Shown: positions 44,743 through 53,701 of the stretch, one piece after another | How the letters are laid out: each line of letters opens with the position of its first letter | Position numbering within the stretch: position 1 is the stretch's first letter | Translations under genes and position numbers: made by a program | DNA from: Halonatronomonas betaini | GTDB taxonomy: Bacteria; Bacillota; Halanaerobiia; Halanaerobiales; Halarsenatibacteraceae | Length of the DNA: 64,000 nt | Assembly: GCF_015666175.1 (NCBI RefSeq) | Contig: NZ_JADPIE010000001.1 | Span: forward strand, 129,741-193,740 | Direction of reading: 5' to 3' | Notes under the pieces: generated by a model | Database searches by the model: none | The model's input: the letters and a program-made list of their open reading frames with translations, nothing else | Told to the model about the DNA's origin: nothing

Positions 44743-45303
44743 CTATTCTTCTAGCTCTACTTCTGGATAAAAGAAATGATAAAAACGACATTTTTTATAT
44801 TCAGGGTTATTTATTCTTTCTTCCTTAGATTTTTCTTTAATAAAACTCTGCAATAGGTTATGGAGTTCTTCAATTTCATCGTCTGACAAATATAATGGTG
44901 AGTAACCGACTAACTGCTGGTCAGTGTATGTTTTTGTTTTTTCTGGATTAATTATTTTTAAGTCAGCAAGATTTTCTATTTGATCTCTAATATTGTTTTC
45001 TAAATGATTAATAAATCCAGACATATTATTCTTAGCATTTCTAACTGAAGAAAGGTTTAAAGAACCATCTGCAGTAAATGATTTAGCAGTTAGTTTAAAG
45101 CCCTTATCAGTCTTTACCAATAAGTTACCTGCTACCATTTTATCAACATATTCTGAGATTAAACTGAGACTTTCATTTAAATTTTCTGCAATCTCTTCTT
45201 TTTTTAGTGGGTTGAGTTCTAAAGTATTAAGAATATCGATAGTAAAGGGGTCACATAAGAGCTCAATAGTTTTACTATCTTTGATTTCCAAGTTTTCTTT
45301 CAT
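44743..45303 (-). CDS. ArsR-like winged-helix transcriptional regulator
   Basis: A 186-residue protein whose first 75 residues form a winged helix: LLCDPFTIDILNTLELNP, then KKEEIAENLNESLSLISEYVDKMVAGNLLVKTDKG. The C-terminal 100 residues are a helical domain that I cannot assign; it ends with an aromatic and acidic tail containing one Cys (KKCRFYHFFYPEVELEE). There is no ArsR-type CVC metal site, so it is not a metal sensor of that kind. ATG 45303 follows AGGAGGTGG. It lies alone between the peptide-binding protein and the DJ-1-like gene; its target is unknown. Confidence 0.7.
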   Translation of the reverse strand: MKENLEIKDSKTIELLCDPFTIDILNTLELNPLKKEEIAENLNESLSLISEYVDKMVAGNLLVKTDKGFKLTAKSFTADGSLNLSSVRNAKNNMSGFINHLENNIRDQIENLADLKIINPEKTKTYTDQQLVGYSPLYLSDDEIEELHNLLQSFIKEKSKEERINNPEYKKCRFYHFFYPEVELEE

Positions 45304-45406
45304 ATGAGGCCACCTCCTATTTAGAAAATATCAACGACTTATTATATATTATAAACTAATTATTGATTAAAATCAAAATTTATAAAATAAAAGTTAAATT
45401 ATTTAA

Positions 45407-46231
45407 TTATGAATCTGGCTTTTCAGATAAAGATTTCATCATTATCTGAGCAGTTTCGCCAGCAGCATTTTGATTTTGCCCGGTAATTATATTTTCATCA
45501 ACTTCGATATTGTTGGCCAAGGTATCAAATAATCTATTATTACTCTTAAAGTTAGCACCAGCCTTTTTTAATTCTGTTTCAGGATGATATGGAGTCTCAG
45601 TAATCCTAAGCTCTTTAATCTGTTTATCTGTTACTGCTGTTATTTTTTTATCCTTCACTAGAGCATTTCCATTTTCATCAACAGCTTTTAATAATCCCAG
45701 GGGTCCGTGGCATACTGCTCCAATAATCTTATTCTGGCTGTAGGCTTCTGTGATTTTTTGGCCTAATTCCTCTGATTGGCCAAGATCATAGGCTGCTCCC
45801 CAGCCCCCGGCAAGAAAAATTAAATCGTAATCATCGATATTAATCTCATGGATGGGGATAGAATTTTCCGCTTTATTTAAAAAATCCTGATCGTTTAAAA
45901 ATTTCTGATCAGCCTCAGTTTTTAAGGGCCATTTTAAAGAAAAGGGTTCTATAGGAATCTTTCCTCCATTTATACTTGCTAGTTCGACTTCCAGGCCATT
46001 TTTTTTGAATTCATAATAGGGTACAGTCATTTCTGAAGCATAAACTCCAGTTGGTTTGCCACTTTTAGTTAAAGTATCATGACTGGTTGTAATAATTAAA
46101 GCTTTTCTATCTTCAAAATTATAATCTTTCCTTTTATAATCTGGATGAAAACCTAATAGCCTTAAAATTTTAGGTAAAGATATTAAGAATAATGCAATTG
46201 CTAAAACTATAATTAGGATTCTATCTGCCAT
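45407..46231 (-). CDS. DJ-1/PfpI-family protein with N-terminal membrane anchor
   Basis: About 274 residues. One membrane helix (about 4-24) is followed by a DJ-1/PfpI domain of the Hsp31-like type: ALIITTSHDTLTKSGKPTGVYASEMTVPYYEF, DLIFLAGGWGAAYDL and the nucleophile elbow GAVCHGPLGLLKA with the reactive Cys at about residue 178. Relatives act as glyoxalases, deglycases or chaperones. Membrane anchoring is unusual for this family. The start is ATG 46231, behind AAGAGGTG. Divergent from the cobalamin riboswitch. Confidence 0.82.
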   Translation of the reverse strand: MADRILIIVLAIALFLISLPKILRLLGFHPDYKRKDYNFEDRKALIITTSHDTLTKSGKPTGVYASEMTVPYYEFKKNGLEVELASINGGKIPIEPFSLKWPLKTEADQKFLNDQDFLNKAENSIPIHEINIDDYDLIFLAGGWGAAYDLGQSEELGQKITEAYSQNKIIGAVCHGPLGLLKAVDENGNALVKDKKITAVTDKQIKELRITETPYHPETELKKAGANFKSNNRLFDTLANNIEVDENIITGQNQNAAGETAQIMMKSLSEKPDS

Positions 46232-46271
46232 CTTTATCACCTCTTAACTAATATTATATCACAAATATAAT

Positions 46272-46299
46272 TTGACTTTTTCAATATAAATGTTATAGT
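46272..46299 (+). promoter_or_regulatory. Promoter of the riboswitch-cobA transcript
   Basis: TTGACT (46272-46277) and TATAGT (46294-46299) with a 16-bp spacer, 35 bp upstream of the aptamer. Confidence 0.65.
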
Positions 46300-46334
46300 A
46301 GAGTCGTAATAAAAATTTAATATGATTAAGTTCT

Positions 46335-46472
46335 AATAATGGTTTTAATAGGGAAAACGGTGAGAAACCGTTGCTGTAGCCGCAGCTGTAACAGCCTTTT
46401 TTATATTCCACTGTTTAATACGGGAAGGGATATAAACTTATTCAGGCTGAAGCCAGAAGACCTGCCATTATT
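46335..46472 (+). ncRNA. Cobalamin (B12) riboswitch
   Basis: The aptamer core is readable: AGGGAA, then CGGTGAGAAACCG, GCTGTAGCCGC, AGCTGTAA, CCACTG, CGGGAAGG and AGCCAGAAGACCTGCC in the right order and spacing. Stem P1 is formed by AATAATGG (46335-46342) and CCATTATT (46465-46472), a perfect match. It lies 164 bp before cobA and binds adenosylcobalamin to turn off expression. Confidence 0.93.
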
Positions 46473-46574
46473 AAGTACTTCGAACGACTTCCGGCGAAAG
46501 AAGTGGCGAAGGATAACTTGTTTTATAGGGGTTAGAATGTCTTTAATTCCTTCTTAAACAGACTATTCTTAGCA

Positions 46575-46609
46575 GCTGCTTCTTAACTGGAGCAGTATTT
46601 TTATTTTTA
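46575..46609 (+). terminator. Terminator of the riboswitch expression platform
   Basis: CTGCTTC (46576-46582) pairs with GGAGCAG (46589-46595), followed by TATTTTTATTTTT. It stands between aptamer and cobA, the place of a ligand-controlled terminator. The rest of the 395-bp gap holds the promoter, the aptamer and a linker with a small hairpin (about 46482-46506). Confidence 0.75.
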
Positions 46610-46635
46610 AATAATTTTCGAAAGGGGCAGTTAAA

Positions 46636-47148
46636 ATGAAGGGACAGGTACATTTATATACTGGAAATGGTAAAGGCAAGACGACTGCAGCAATTGGCCT
46701 TGCCATCAGAGCAATTGGGGCAGATTTGAAGGTATTTTTTAGTCAATTTATTAAAAATGGTGAATATAGTGAAATAAAAGCTTTGAAAAACATTGAGAAT
46801 ATTGATATTCGCCAGTATGGTGAAGAGGCTTTCATCAATGGTCAACCTGATGAGAAAGATAAAGCTTCTGCCAGAAAAGGTTTAAAAGAGATTAAAGAAG
46901 CTATCAATTCTGGCGATTATCAGGTTGTGATAATTGATGAAATAGCTATTGCTTTATTTTTTGATCTCATTGATGAAGATGATCTGTTTGAAATAATAAA
47001 TAATCGACCTGATAATGTAGAAGTGATTTTAACAGGCCGAATGGCTAAGGAATCTCTAATTGACAGGGCAGATTTAGTTACTGAAATGAAAGAGGTTAAG
47101 CATTATTATCAGCAGGGGATTATGGCCAGGACTGGAATAGAAAAGTAA
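46636..47148 (+). CDS. cobA: Cob(I)alamin adenosyltransferase (CobA/BtuR type)
   Basis: A 170-residue P-loop enzyme that adds the adenosyl group to cob(I)alamin or corrinoid precursors. The P-loop is YTGNGKGKTTAAIGLAIRA (residues 8-26), the Walker B-like strand is VVIIDEIAIAL, and VILTGRMAKESLIDRADLVTEM is the family C-terminal block. ATG 46636 follows AAAGGGGC. It is controlled by the cobalamin riboswitch, giving product feedback. CbiK at 60203 supports a local need for corrinoids. Confidence 0.93.
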   Translation: MKGQVHLYTGNGKGKTTAAIGLAIRAIGADLKVFFSQFIKNGEYSEIKALKNIENIDIRQYGEEAFINGQPDEKDKASARKGLKEIKEAINSGDYQVVIIDEIAIALFFDLIDEDDLFEIINNRPDNVEVILTGRMAKESLIDRADLVTEMKEVKHYYQQGIMARTGIEK

Positions 47149-47162
47149 TTATGACCTAGAAA

Positions 47163-48137
47163 TTATATTAGTTTCTGGAGTTTCCTAATAGTATTTGGAC
47201 TGGTTCCACAGCAACCGCCAATTATCAGGGTTTCAGGCTTATTTAGTTTAAGTATACTTTTTATCTCCTGAAAATAATTATCTTTAGATTTGTAAACTGT
47301 CTGACCGGTTTTCATATTTAACTCTGGTTTACCTGCATTGAAATATATACTTAAAGGTATCTCTGTTTTATCAATAAAACTTCTGATTGTCTCCTGGTAG
47401 CCAGGTTCAGGTGTGATACAATTAAATCCAGCTGCCAGGATTTTATTCTTCGCTGAATTATTAATCAGGTTAGCGAAATCATCAATATCTGTTCCATAAT
47501 TAGTGTTGGTATAATTATCAAATGACATATTAACTATAGCTGGCAGGTCATATTCTTCTAAAGCTTCCAGCCCTGCCTTTAATTCAAGGTGATATGAGAA
47601 AGTTTCAAATAAAATAAGGTCGACCCCTCCACTAATGAGGGCCTTGATCTGGTTATCAAAGGTTTCCACTAATTTTTCTTGATTACTGTTTTTATCTGGA
47701 AAGATGGCTTCTTCAGAACCAGTTGGGCCAATGCTACCTGCAATTAAAGCTGGATATTGATCTGGATTTTCTTCTATAAAATTATCTCTGGTGTTAACTG
47801 CAATTTTTGCCCCGGATTTATTGATTTTTATTACCTCATTTTTTAATTCACTGGTTGAAAGATTGGAATAATTTTTATCTTTTTTTAAATATAATTGGTT
47901 TGCTGAAAAGGTATTGGTTGTTATGATCTTAGAGCCAGCTTTAAGATAATCAAGATGTATATTTGCAACTAGCTCAGGCTTATTTAGATTATAGGTAAAA
48001 GGAGCCTGTTTATTATTTAAATCTTTTTTAATAAATTCTGTGCCAAGACCACCATCTCCAATTATTACTGTTTGATTTTTATTTTTCGAGCTGTTCTTAT
48101 GTTTGATTAAATTATTAAAAGTATTGACTGCTTTCAT
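47163..48137 (-). CDS. Homocysteine S-methyltransferase family protein
   Basis: A 324-residue TIM-barrel methyltransferase. It begins with IGDGGLGTEF, has TNTFSAN and AGSIGPTG, and the zinc-binding cysteines in AAGFNCITPE (about 230-240) and GGCCGTSP (about 309-316). The family includes MmuM, BHMT and the N-terminal module of MetH, which methylate homocysteine from S-methylmethionine, betaine or methylcorrinoids. There is no B12 domain here. ATG 48137 follows AAGGAG. It converges on cobA with 14 bp between stops. Betaine is a plausible donor in a halophile, as inference. Confidence 0.88.
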   Translation of the reverse strand: MKAVNTFNNLIKHKNSSKNKNQTVIIGDGGLGTEFIKKDLNNKQAPFTYNLNKPELVANIHLDYLKAGSKIITTNTFSANQLYLKKDKNYSNLSTSELKNEVIKINKSGAKIAVNTRDNFIEENPDQYPALIAGSIGPTGSEEAIFPDKNSNQEKLVETFDNQIKALISGGVDLILFETFSYHLELKAGLEALEEYDLPAIVNMSFDNYTNTNYGTDIDDFANLINNSAKNKILAAGFNCITPEPGYQETIRSFIDKTEIPLSIYFNAGKPELNMKTGQTVYKSKDNYFQEIKSILKLNKPETLIIGGCCGTSPNTIRKLQKLI

Positions 48138-48243
48138 TATGATTTCTCCTTAATATATTTTTTAGGTATTAGTTGTTTTATTTTATTAATTATTGTTGTA
48201 TAATTATGTTAACAAAATCAAATCAATTGGGAGGTAAGATACT

Positions 48244-49128
48244 ATGAAAAAGGTTCTTGTACCTCTGTTACTGATAACTTTTCTTTTGATCTTTAGTCTC
48301 CCTGGTCAGTCAAGAATATTAATACCGTTAGATGACGCTTTAGAATTTAATAATCATCAGGAATATGCCGGGCTGCTCTGGAATACAGAAGAACTGATTA
48401 CTGTTCAAAAATTGAGTCTGGAAGTTAATAGACCAGGAAAGCTTTTAGCTATTATGCCACTTACTTCTCCACCAACTGATACCTATCAGAATGAAGATGT
48501 AATCTATAAATCCCAGGAAAATTTTATAGCCAGAAGACGGGGGATGACCCTGCCTGAATACTTCTATGAAGATAGAGCTGATTTCTCCACCATGGATAAG
48601 CAAAAATCTGAAATTGTAGAGTTTGAGAACCAGGAACAGATAAAAGAGTTCCTGGAAGAACTTCTGACTGAAGCCGGCTTAGATGATATTGAAGTTAATG
48701 AATTAGATATAAGCAAGCTTACTGATTATTATCAAAAGAACTATAGCTGGTTCCATTTTTCTATCCTTGAAATAACTGGTTCAGATCTACCTGCAGTTAA
48801 TATAGAGTCCTGGAGGACTGTCTCAAAACAGTTATTTTATCCTCTGGTGACCGGTAATAATCCAGATAGATTTTTAACTGTTATTATGGAAGATCCTCTA
48901 CCTGATTTTCAGACCTACGGCTGGCAGGATTTTAGCTTTTATATTCCACCACAGATTACACCGCCAGTTACTCTAGCAGGGATTCATCCAGGATTGCTGG
49001 ACTTTTACCCTGGAAGAGGTGTTCATACCCATTACTGGGAATTGGCTGCTACAGATACTGATGGAGAAAATGATCTTCTTGTAGGTGGAAGAAGTATCAG
49101 GGATTTATTAAAACTACTAAGAAAATAG
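48244..49128 (+). CDS. Exported protein of unknown family (RILIPLDD paralogue 2)
   Basis: A 294-residue protein with a Sec signal peptide (about 1-23) and a mature N terminus SRILIPLDD. It is the paralogue of the gene at 30022, sharing the opening, the GLLWN and VQKLSLE block, YFYEDRADFSTM, WFHFSI and the FYIPPQITPP block. It is longer at the C terminus, adding HTHYWELAATDTDGEN. Two copies 18 kb apart, both monocistronic with their own terminators, indicate duplication by transposition or segmental copying. Function unknown. Confidence 0.7.
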   Translation: MKKVLVPLLLITFLLIFSLPGQSRILIPLDDALEFNNHQEYAGLLWNTEELITVQKLSLEVNRPGKLLAIMPLTSPPTDTYQNEDVIYKSQENFIARRRGMTLPEYFYEDRADFSTMDKQKSEIVEFENQEQIKEFLEELLTEAGLDDIEVNELDISKLTDYYQKNYSWFHFSILEITGSDLPAVNIESWRTVSKQLFYPLVTGNNPDRFLTVIMEDPLPDFQTYGWQDFSFYIPPQITPPVTLAGIHPGLLDFYPGRGVHTHYWELAATDTDGENDLLVGGRSIRDLLKLLRK

Positions 49129-49136
49129 ATATATTT

Positions 49137-49180
49137 AGGGTTGGCTTTCAATATAATTTCGAGCCAACCCTTTAATAATT
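49137..49180. terminator. Bidirectional terminator
   Basis: Ten-base arms AGGGTTGGCT (49137-49146) and AGCCAACCCT (49162-49171) around a 15-base loop, between converging genes, with TTTAATAATT on the + side. Confidence 0.85.
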
Positions 49181-49194
49181 AATATTATAAAATA

Positions 49195-49959
49195 TTAGTT
49201 GAGTTTTTTGGCTTCATCTTCAGTTGCCAGTGTTAGTACGTCTGCAGGACAGTTTTCAATACAGACCCTGCAGCGAATACATCTTTCTTCATCATATTGA
49301 TTATTTGAGCTATCTGCAAGAGCATTTTCTTTTAAAGTCGGGTATGGCCTTAATTCAAAGGGGCAGACCTGGCTGCAGAGTCCACATTCGATACAGTCTT
49401 CTGGCTCAGTAATGGTGACTTTTTGATCATAATTTTTAGTTAGTTCAGTTTTCTTGCCAATCTTATACATGAATTTTTCCATAGTACCCATTGGACAGAA
49501 ATGACACCAGGTTCTAGAATTGATTACAATCCCCAGGAATAATCCGATAAGGATTACGACTAAATAAGTATTTGCCATAACTGAGCCAACTCTTGCTAAA
49601 ACAGTCCCTGTATCACCTGTGATTGCAAAATAAAGTTGTCTTGAAAAATTTAAGATGAAAAGAATAAGAATTAGGCCTACAAAAGTTTTAGACTTGAAAA
49701 TATCTGGAACTTTTTTATGAGGACTGATTTTCATAACTAATTGATCGAAAAAACTTCCGTGGAAACAGAAATTACCGCACCAGTACATACCTTTAAAGAG
49801 GCTCATTCCTAATAGGGTTAAAATTACTAAAGGAACTAAAAGTCCTATTTCAGGAATGAATTGACCACCAAGGCCTATGATAAATGCAATAATCCAACCG
49901 TGCTTCCTAATAAATCTAAAAGACCTTTCAGTCTTTTTAGGGGTAAATTCTTCTGCCAT
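49195..49959 (-). CDS. Membrane-bound 4Fe-4S protein (NapH/CcoG-like)
   Basis: A 254-residue inner-membrane protein with about four helices. WCGNFCFHGSFFDQL (about residue 62) and WCHFCPMGTMEKF (about 152) are the paired membrane cysteine motifs of the Fer4_5 family. The cytoplasmic C-terminal part has two ferredoxin clusters: CIECGLCSQVCPFELRPYP and CIRCRVCIENCP. It is an electron-transfer subunit of NapH type. ATG 49959 follows AAGGAAGG. It lies 23 bp downstream of the YyaL-like gene in one operon, so it could feed electrons to a thiol system; this is inference. Confidence 0.88.
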   Translation of the reverse strand: MAEEFTPKKTERSFRFIRKHGWIIAFIIGLGGQFIPEIGLLVPLVILTLLGMSLFKGMYWCGNFCFHGSFFDQLVMKISPHKKVPDIFKSKTFVGLILILFILNFSRQLYFAITGDTGTVLARVGSVMANTYLVVILIGLFLGIVINSRTWCHFCPMGTMEKFMYKIGKKTELTKNYDQKVTITEPEDCIECGLCSQVCPFELRPYPTLKENALADSSNNQYDEERCIRCRVCIENCPADVLTLATEDEAKKLN

Positions 49960-49982
49960 ACAATATCACCTTCCTTAAATAT

Positions 49983-52013
49983 TTATATCATATTTTTGAA
50001 TTTATCTAAAGTGGTTATTGGTTGCTGGCAGGTTTGGTTCTGACAGATATAGACAGTCCAGTTATCTTTATTCTTTCTTTCAGAAGCAAGTTTATTTACA
50101 TCATTTATTTTATCTTTTAGTTCAGGTGTTATTAATATAATAGTTGAAAAGGGGAGATATTTTTTGTTTATTTCTGCTTTAAGTTGGGTAATATAGGATT
50201 CTTCTTCTGTTACAATTATTATCTCCTTTAAACCGTCTAATTCCAGCATTAATGCAGAGAGATAAGCAGTGAACTCCTGAGGCTGCTGTTTTATCTGACT
50301 GTAAAAATATTTTAGCTGTTTTTCAAGTAAATCTTTGAATTTATTGTCGTAAGTTAATGAGAATAGACGGTACCAGTTAAATGCTGAGATTGAATTTGTT
50401 GAAGGAATGGCCCCGTCATAGATTTCTTTTTTATTAAAGGGGAGCTCATTTTGATCTTTATTAGTTACAAATAAGCCTCCAGAATTTTCATCCCAGAATT
50501 TACCCAGCATACTTTTGTTTAATTTTATGGCTTCTTTAATGAATTGGGGCTGGTATTTTGCCTGGTATAATTCTATTAAACCAAAAATGAGAAATGAATA
50601 TGCTTCTGATTGAGCTGGATGAGCTGCTTCGTCATCTCTATAGCGATTTAATAATAAACCATCTTCTTTCTTTAAATTATCATCTATGAACTTAAATGCA
50701 TTTTCTGCTATAGAATAATATTTATCATTTCCTAAGACTCTGCTGGCTCTGGCAAAAGCTGCGATGGCAAGGCCGTTCCAACCAGTTAATATCTTGTCAT
50801 CTTTAAATGGCCTTTTTCTTTTTTCTCTGGCTTTATATAACTCTTTTAATTCTTGCTTCCATTTATTACGAATACTTTGAAGGCTCTGTTTTGAGTGAAT
50901 TAGATTAGGAATATTTTTGCCCTCAAAATTTCCTCCACCGGTAATATCAAAATCCTGACAGAATTCTGTTCCTCTTTTCTGGCCCAATATATCGACGATT
51001 TCTTGTTTTTTCCAGAGATAAAATTTGCCTTCTTCGCCATCTACATCGGCATCTTCAGCAGTATAGAAGCCTCCTTCTGGAGAAAGCATTTCTCTTTCAA
51101 GGTATTCAAGTATTTCCTCAGCTATTATTTTATAATCGATATTGCCAGTTGCCTGATATGCATCCAGGTAAACCAGGGAAAGTAAAGCATTATCATAAAG
51201 CATCTTTTCAAAGTGAGGTATAAGCCATTTTCTATCAGTTGAATAGCGGGCAAAACCATAGCCTATTTGATCATAAATACCACCTCTGGCCATTTTGCTT
51301 AGAGTTAATTCAGCTAACTCCAGGAATTCTTTCTGGTTATATAATTTATAATACTGGAGTAAAAATAATATTTTTTGTGGTTGAGGAAATTTTGGTTTTG
51401 AACCAAAACCACCATGCCTGGAATCGGCATCATTTTTTAAGTTTATAGCAGCTTCTTTTATAAGCTCTTTTTTTTCTTCAGAATTGATTTTAAAATTAGA
51501 TTTAAAACCTCTGCTTGAATGAGCTTTTTTTAAGGTGTTAGTTACATTATTACCCTGATCAAGTAATCTATCTCTCTGATTCTGCCATAAATCTTTGACC
51601 TGGGCCAGGATATCAAGCAGACCCTTTTTAGGAAAATAGGTACCGGCAAAGAATGGCTTTTTATCAGGGGTCATTAAGATGGTAAGGGGCCAGCCTCCCT
51701 GACCTGTCATAGCCTGACAGACTTCCATATAAATAGAATCAATTTCAGGTTGTTCTTCCCTGTCAACTTTTATAGAAATAAAATGATCGTTTAAAAATTT
51801 AGCCACATTTTTATCATTAAAGGATTCATCTTCCATTACATGGCACCAGTGGCAGGTTGAGTAGCCTATTGAGAGGAAGATAGGTTTATCTTTTTTATTA
51901 GCTTTATCAAAGGCTTCATTAGCCCAGGGGAACCAATCAACAGGATTATCTGCATGTTGCTGAAGGTAGGGGCTCTTTTCACTGGCTAATCTATTCTGTT
52001 TACTATTATCCAT
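49983..52013 (-). CDS. YyaL/spermatogenesis-associated-20-like thioredoxin-domain protein
   Basis: About 676 residues. The N-terminal thioredoxin-like domain (DUF255) has [19 protein letters not shown] and the motif [11 protein letters not shown] with a CxxC pair at about residue 52, then [15 protein letters not shown]. The remaining 500 residues are an (alpha/alpha)6 glycosidase-like barrel, as in YyaL. Length is normal. The start is ATG 52013 with AGGAGG upstream, not ATG 52031. The function of the family is not settled. Confidence 0.9.
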   Translation of the reverse strand: MDNSKQNRLASEKSPYLQQHADNPVDWFPWANEAFDKANKKDKPIFLSIGYSTCHWCHVMEDESFNDKNVAKFLNDHFISIKVDREEQPEIDSIYMEVCQAMTGQGGWPLTILMTPDKKPFFAGTYFPKKGLLDILAQVKDLWQNQRDRLLDQGNNVTNTLKKAHSSRGFKSNFKINSEEKKELIKEAAINLKNDADSRHGGFGSKPKFPQPQKILFLLQYYKLYNQKEFLELAELTLSKMARGGIYDQIGYGFARYSTDRKWLIPHFEKMLYDNALLSLVYLDAYQATGNIDYKIIAEEILEYLEREMLSPEGGFYTAEDADVDGEEGKFYLWKKQEIVDILGQKRGTEFCQDFDITGGGNFEGKNIPNLIHSKQSLQSIRNKWKQELKELYKAREKRKRPFKDDKILTGWNGLAIAAFARASRVLGNDKYYSIAENAFKFIDDNLKKEDGLLLNRYRDDEAAHPAQSEAYSFLIFGLIELYQAKYQPQFIKEAIKLNKSMLGKFWDENSGGLFVTNKDQNELPFNKKEIYDGAIPSTNSISAFNWYRLFSLTYDNKFKDLLEKQLKYFYSQIKQQPQEFTAYLSALMLELDGLKEIIIVTEEESYITQLKAEINKKYLPFSTIILITPELKDKINDVNKLASERKNKDNWTVYICQNQTCQQPITTLDKFKNMI

Positions 52014-52146
52014 TCTTATTCCTCCTGACATTTGATTCTTAATAAAATTTTTCCTTTTTAAATCAGTTTATGATATAATTATATTACTAGTTTAAATGAA
52101 GAAAGTAAAGCCTTATCTGAAATTTCAGTGATAGCAGGTGATTAAT

Positions 52147-53022
52147 ATGACTAAATTTGATGATTATAATTTTTCAGGCGGTAAGGGTACAAGAGAGAAT
52201 CCCTATTTAATTGCTAATGCCCAGGAATTATATAATGTGAGATATTATTTAAATAGAGCTTTTAAGCAGGTTGCAAATATAGATTTATCTGCATTTATAA
52301 TTGGATCTGGCTGGAAACCAATTGGTTACAAGCAAGAAAAATTCTCTGGTTCTTATGATGGGAACAATTATTCTATTTTTAATCTTATTATTGATTCACC
52401 AGAAAGTCAGGATCTAGGACTTTTCGGGGCTATTTCTGAATATTCAAGACTTGAAAATATAAAACTTGAAAAGATAAAAATCTCTGGTAATTCATATTCA
52501 GGTGGATTGGTTGGTTGGAATGAAGGTGAATTATCAAACTGTTCAGCTCAGGGTATAATTAAAGCAGATAAAGATGTTGGTGGTTTAGTAGGTTCTAATT
52601 TAAATGTAATAATGAAATCCAGGGTAAGAGTTGATGTTTATGGCAAGGAAACTGTTGGTGGACTTGTAGGCGGTAATACCGGGATAATAATTGGAACTTA
52701 TTCTAAAGGCGATATAAAAGGTGATAAATTTGTTGGTGGTCTGGCTGGTGGCAATGATGGAACAATTAGCAGAAGTTTTTCTGAAAGTAATATTTCTGGC
52801 CAGGAGTTTGTTGGCGGTCTTATTGGCGGTAATCTTGGCATGATAACTTATTCTTATTCAATTGGCAGAGTTGAAGGTAAAGTTCATGTTGGTGGTTTTG
52901 CCGGGGTTAATGAAGGCCAGATATTAAATTGTTATTACAATAAAGAAGCTTCAGGACAGTGTGATACAGATAAGGGGACACCAGCAAATAATTCTGAAAT
53001 GTTATTAAAGAATAATAGTTAG
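52147..53022 (+). CDS. GLUG-repeat protein without signal peptide
   Basis: A 291-residue beta-helical protein made of GLUG repeats: GGLVGWNEG, GGLVGSN, GGLVGGNTG, GGLAGGNDG, GGLIGGNLG and GGFAGVNEG recur roughly every 28 residues from about residue 120 to 265. The N-terminal part FSGGKGTRENPYLIANAQEL is the usual lead-in of surface proteins of this type. No signal peptide exists, and in-frame stops lie just upstream, so none was missed. GLUG proteins are normally surface adhesins or cleaved by IgA-type proteases. The start is ATG 52147 after GCAGGTG. Confidence 0.85.
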   Translation: MTKFDDYNFSGGKGTRENPYLIANAQELYNVRYYLNRAFKQVANIDLSAFIIGSGWKPIGYKQEKFSGSYDGNNYSIFNLIIDSPESQDLGLFGAISEYSRLENIKLEKIKISGNSYSGGLVGWNEGELSNCSAQGIIKADKDVGGLVGSNLNVIMKSRVRVDVYGKETVGGLVGGNTGIIIGTYSKGDIKGDKFVGGLAGGNDGTISRSFSESNISGQEFVGGLIGGNLGMITYSYSIGRVEGKVHVGGFAGVNEGQILNCYYNKEASGQCDTDKGTPANNSEMLLKNNS

Positions 53023-53031
53023 AATACAAAA

Positions 53032-53060
53032 GGAAGGCCGGGCTTTACCGGCCTTTTAAA
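53032..53060. terminator. Bidirectional terminator
   Basis: Eight-base perfect stem AAGGCCGG/CCGGCCTT with a 6-base loop and TTTT on the + side; it overlaps the stop codon of the minus-strand cupin gene. Confidence 0.88.
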
Positions 53061-53673
53061 ACGACATTTCAAAGTTTTCCAGGACATCCTTTTTTGCTGT
53101 CCAGGAATATATTAATAAAGCTCCTTTATCTGAAGTGACTAATTGATGATTTTTGCCTTCTTCATTAAAGATTAAACCCCCTGGTGGAAAGACTGCGTTA
53201 CCATTATGAATTATATCTCCGCTAATTACAATATAGGATTCTTCAATTTTTTCATGTTTATGCTCAGGATAATTACAGTTAGGCCCAAGCAAGACCATTC
53301 CTAAGATTAATTCCTGGGATTTAATTGGCCCTTCTGGACTTGCAATTTCGGCATAAGCATAATTATCAGCAAGTTCTTGAGGGAGTTCTTCATAACCGTG
53401 TTCCCAGTGAAGTCCCTGCATTATTTCCCGGATATTATAACCTAATGACGGAAAAACATATAGTGATCTGTCTATAATACTATTCAAATAGCGACAGACC
53501 GGTTTTGACATAGGTTTCTTTGAATTAGGATCAATCTCTAAATTCTCCAGCAAGTTTTCCATTTCAATGATTGTTGTCTTTAGGTGTTCATAATATTTAT
53601 GATTTTCATTCAAGTTAAAGTTTTGATATAACCTTAAATAATTAACTAGTAAGGCTTCCCAATCATTTTTCAT
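53056..53673 (-). CDS. DMSP-lyase-like cupin protein
   Basis: A 205-residue protein: a helical N-terminal half, YAYAEIASPEGPIKSQELILGMVLLGP, then a C-terminal cupin. The cupin motif HxHx4Ex6G is exact (H138, H140, E145, G152) with a Tyr at 147 and a later His at about 176 (GKNHQL). The YAxAExxxPxGP lead-in before a single metal cupin is characteristic of the dimethylsulfoniopropionate lyase (DddL/DddQ-like, PF16867) family, which splits DMSP to dimethyl sulfide and acrylate. Substrate is not proven. ATG 53673 follows GAAGGAGGG. It is 28 bp downstream of a pirin gene. Confidence 0.7.
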   Translation of the reverse strand: MKNDWEALLVNYLRLYQNFNLNENHKYYEHLKTTIIEMENLLENLEIDPNSKKPMSKPVCRYLNSIIDRSLYVFPSLGYNIREIMQGLHWEHGYEELPQELADNYAYAEIASPEGPIKSQELILGMVLLGPNCNYPEHKHEKIEESYIVISGDIIHNGNAVFPPGGLIFNEEGKNHQLVTSDKGALLIYSWTAKKDVLENFEMSF

Positions 53674-53701
53674 AGGGTAACCCTCCTTCTATTGTTTCGA
53701 T

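Noticed and set aside
44743-45303. ArsR metal sensor controlling the arsenic genes
   Set aside because: It lacks a CxC metal site and is 22 kb away; the winged helix alone does not justify the assignment.
46478-46510. Fourth 11-bp array downstream of the riboswitch (CGAA motifs)
   Set aside because: The CGAA spacings are 14 and 12, not 11, and the bases form a small hairpin instead.
47163-48240. SAM or methionine-related riboswitch upstream of the homocysteine methyltransferase
   Set aside because: The upstream region is short and AT-rich, with no conserved riboswitch core.
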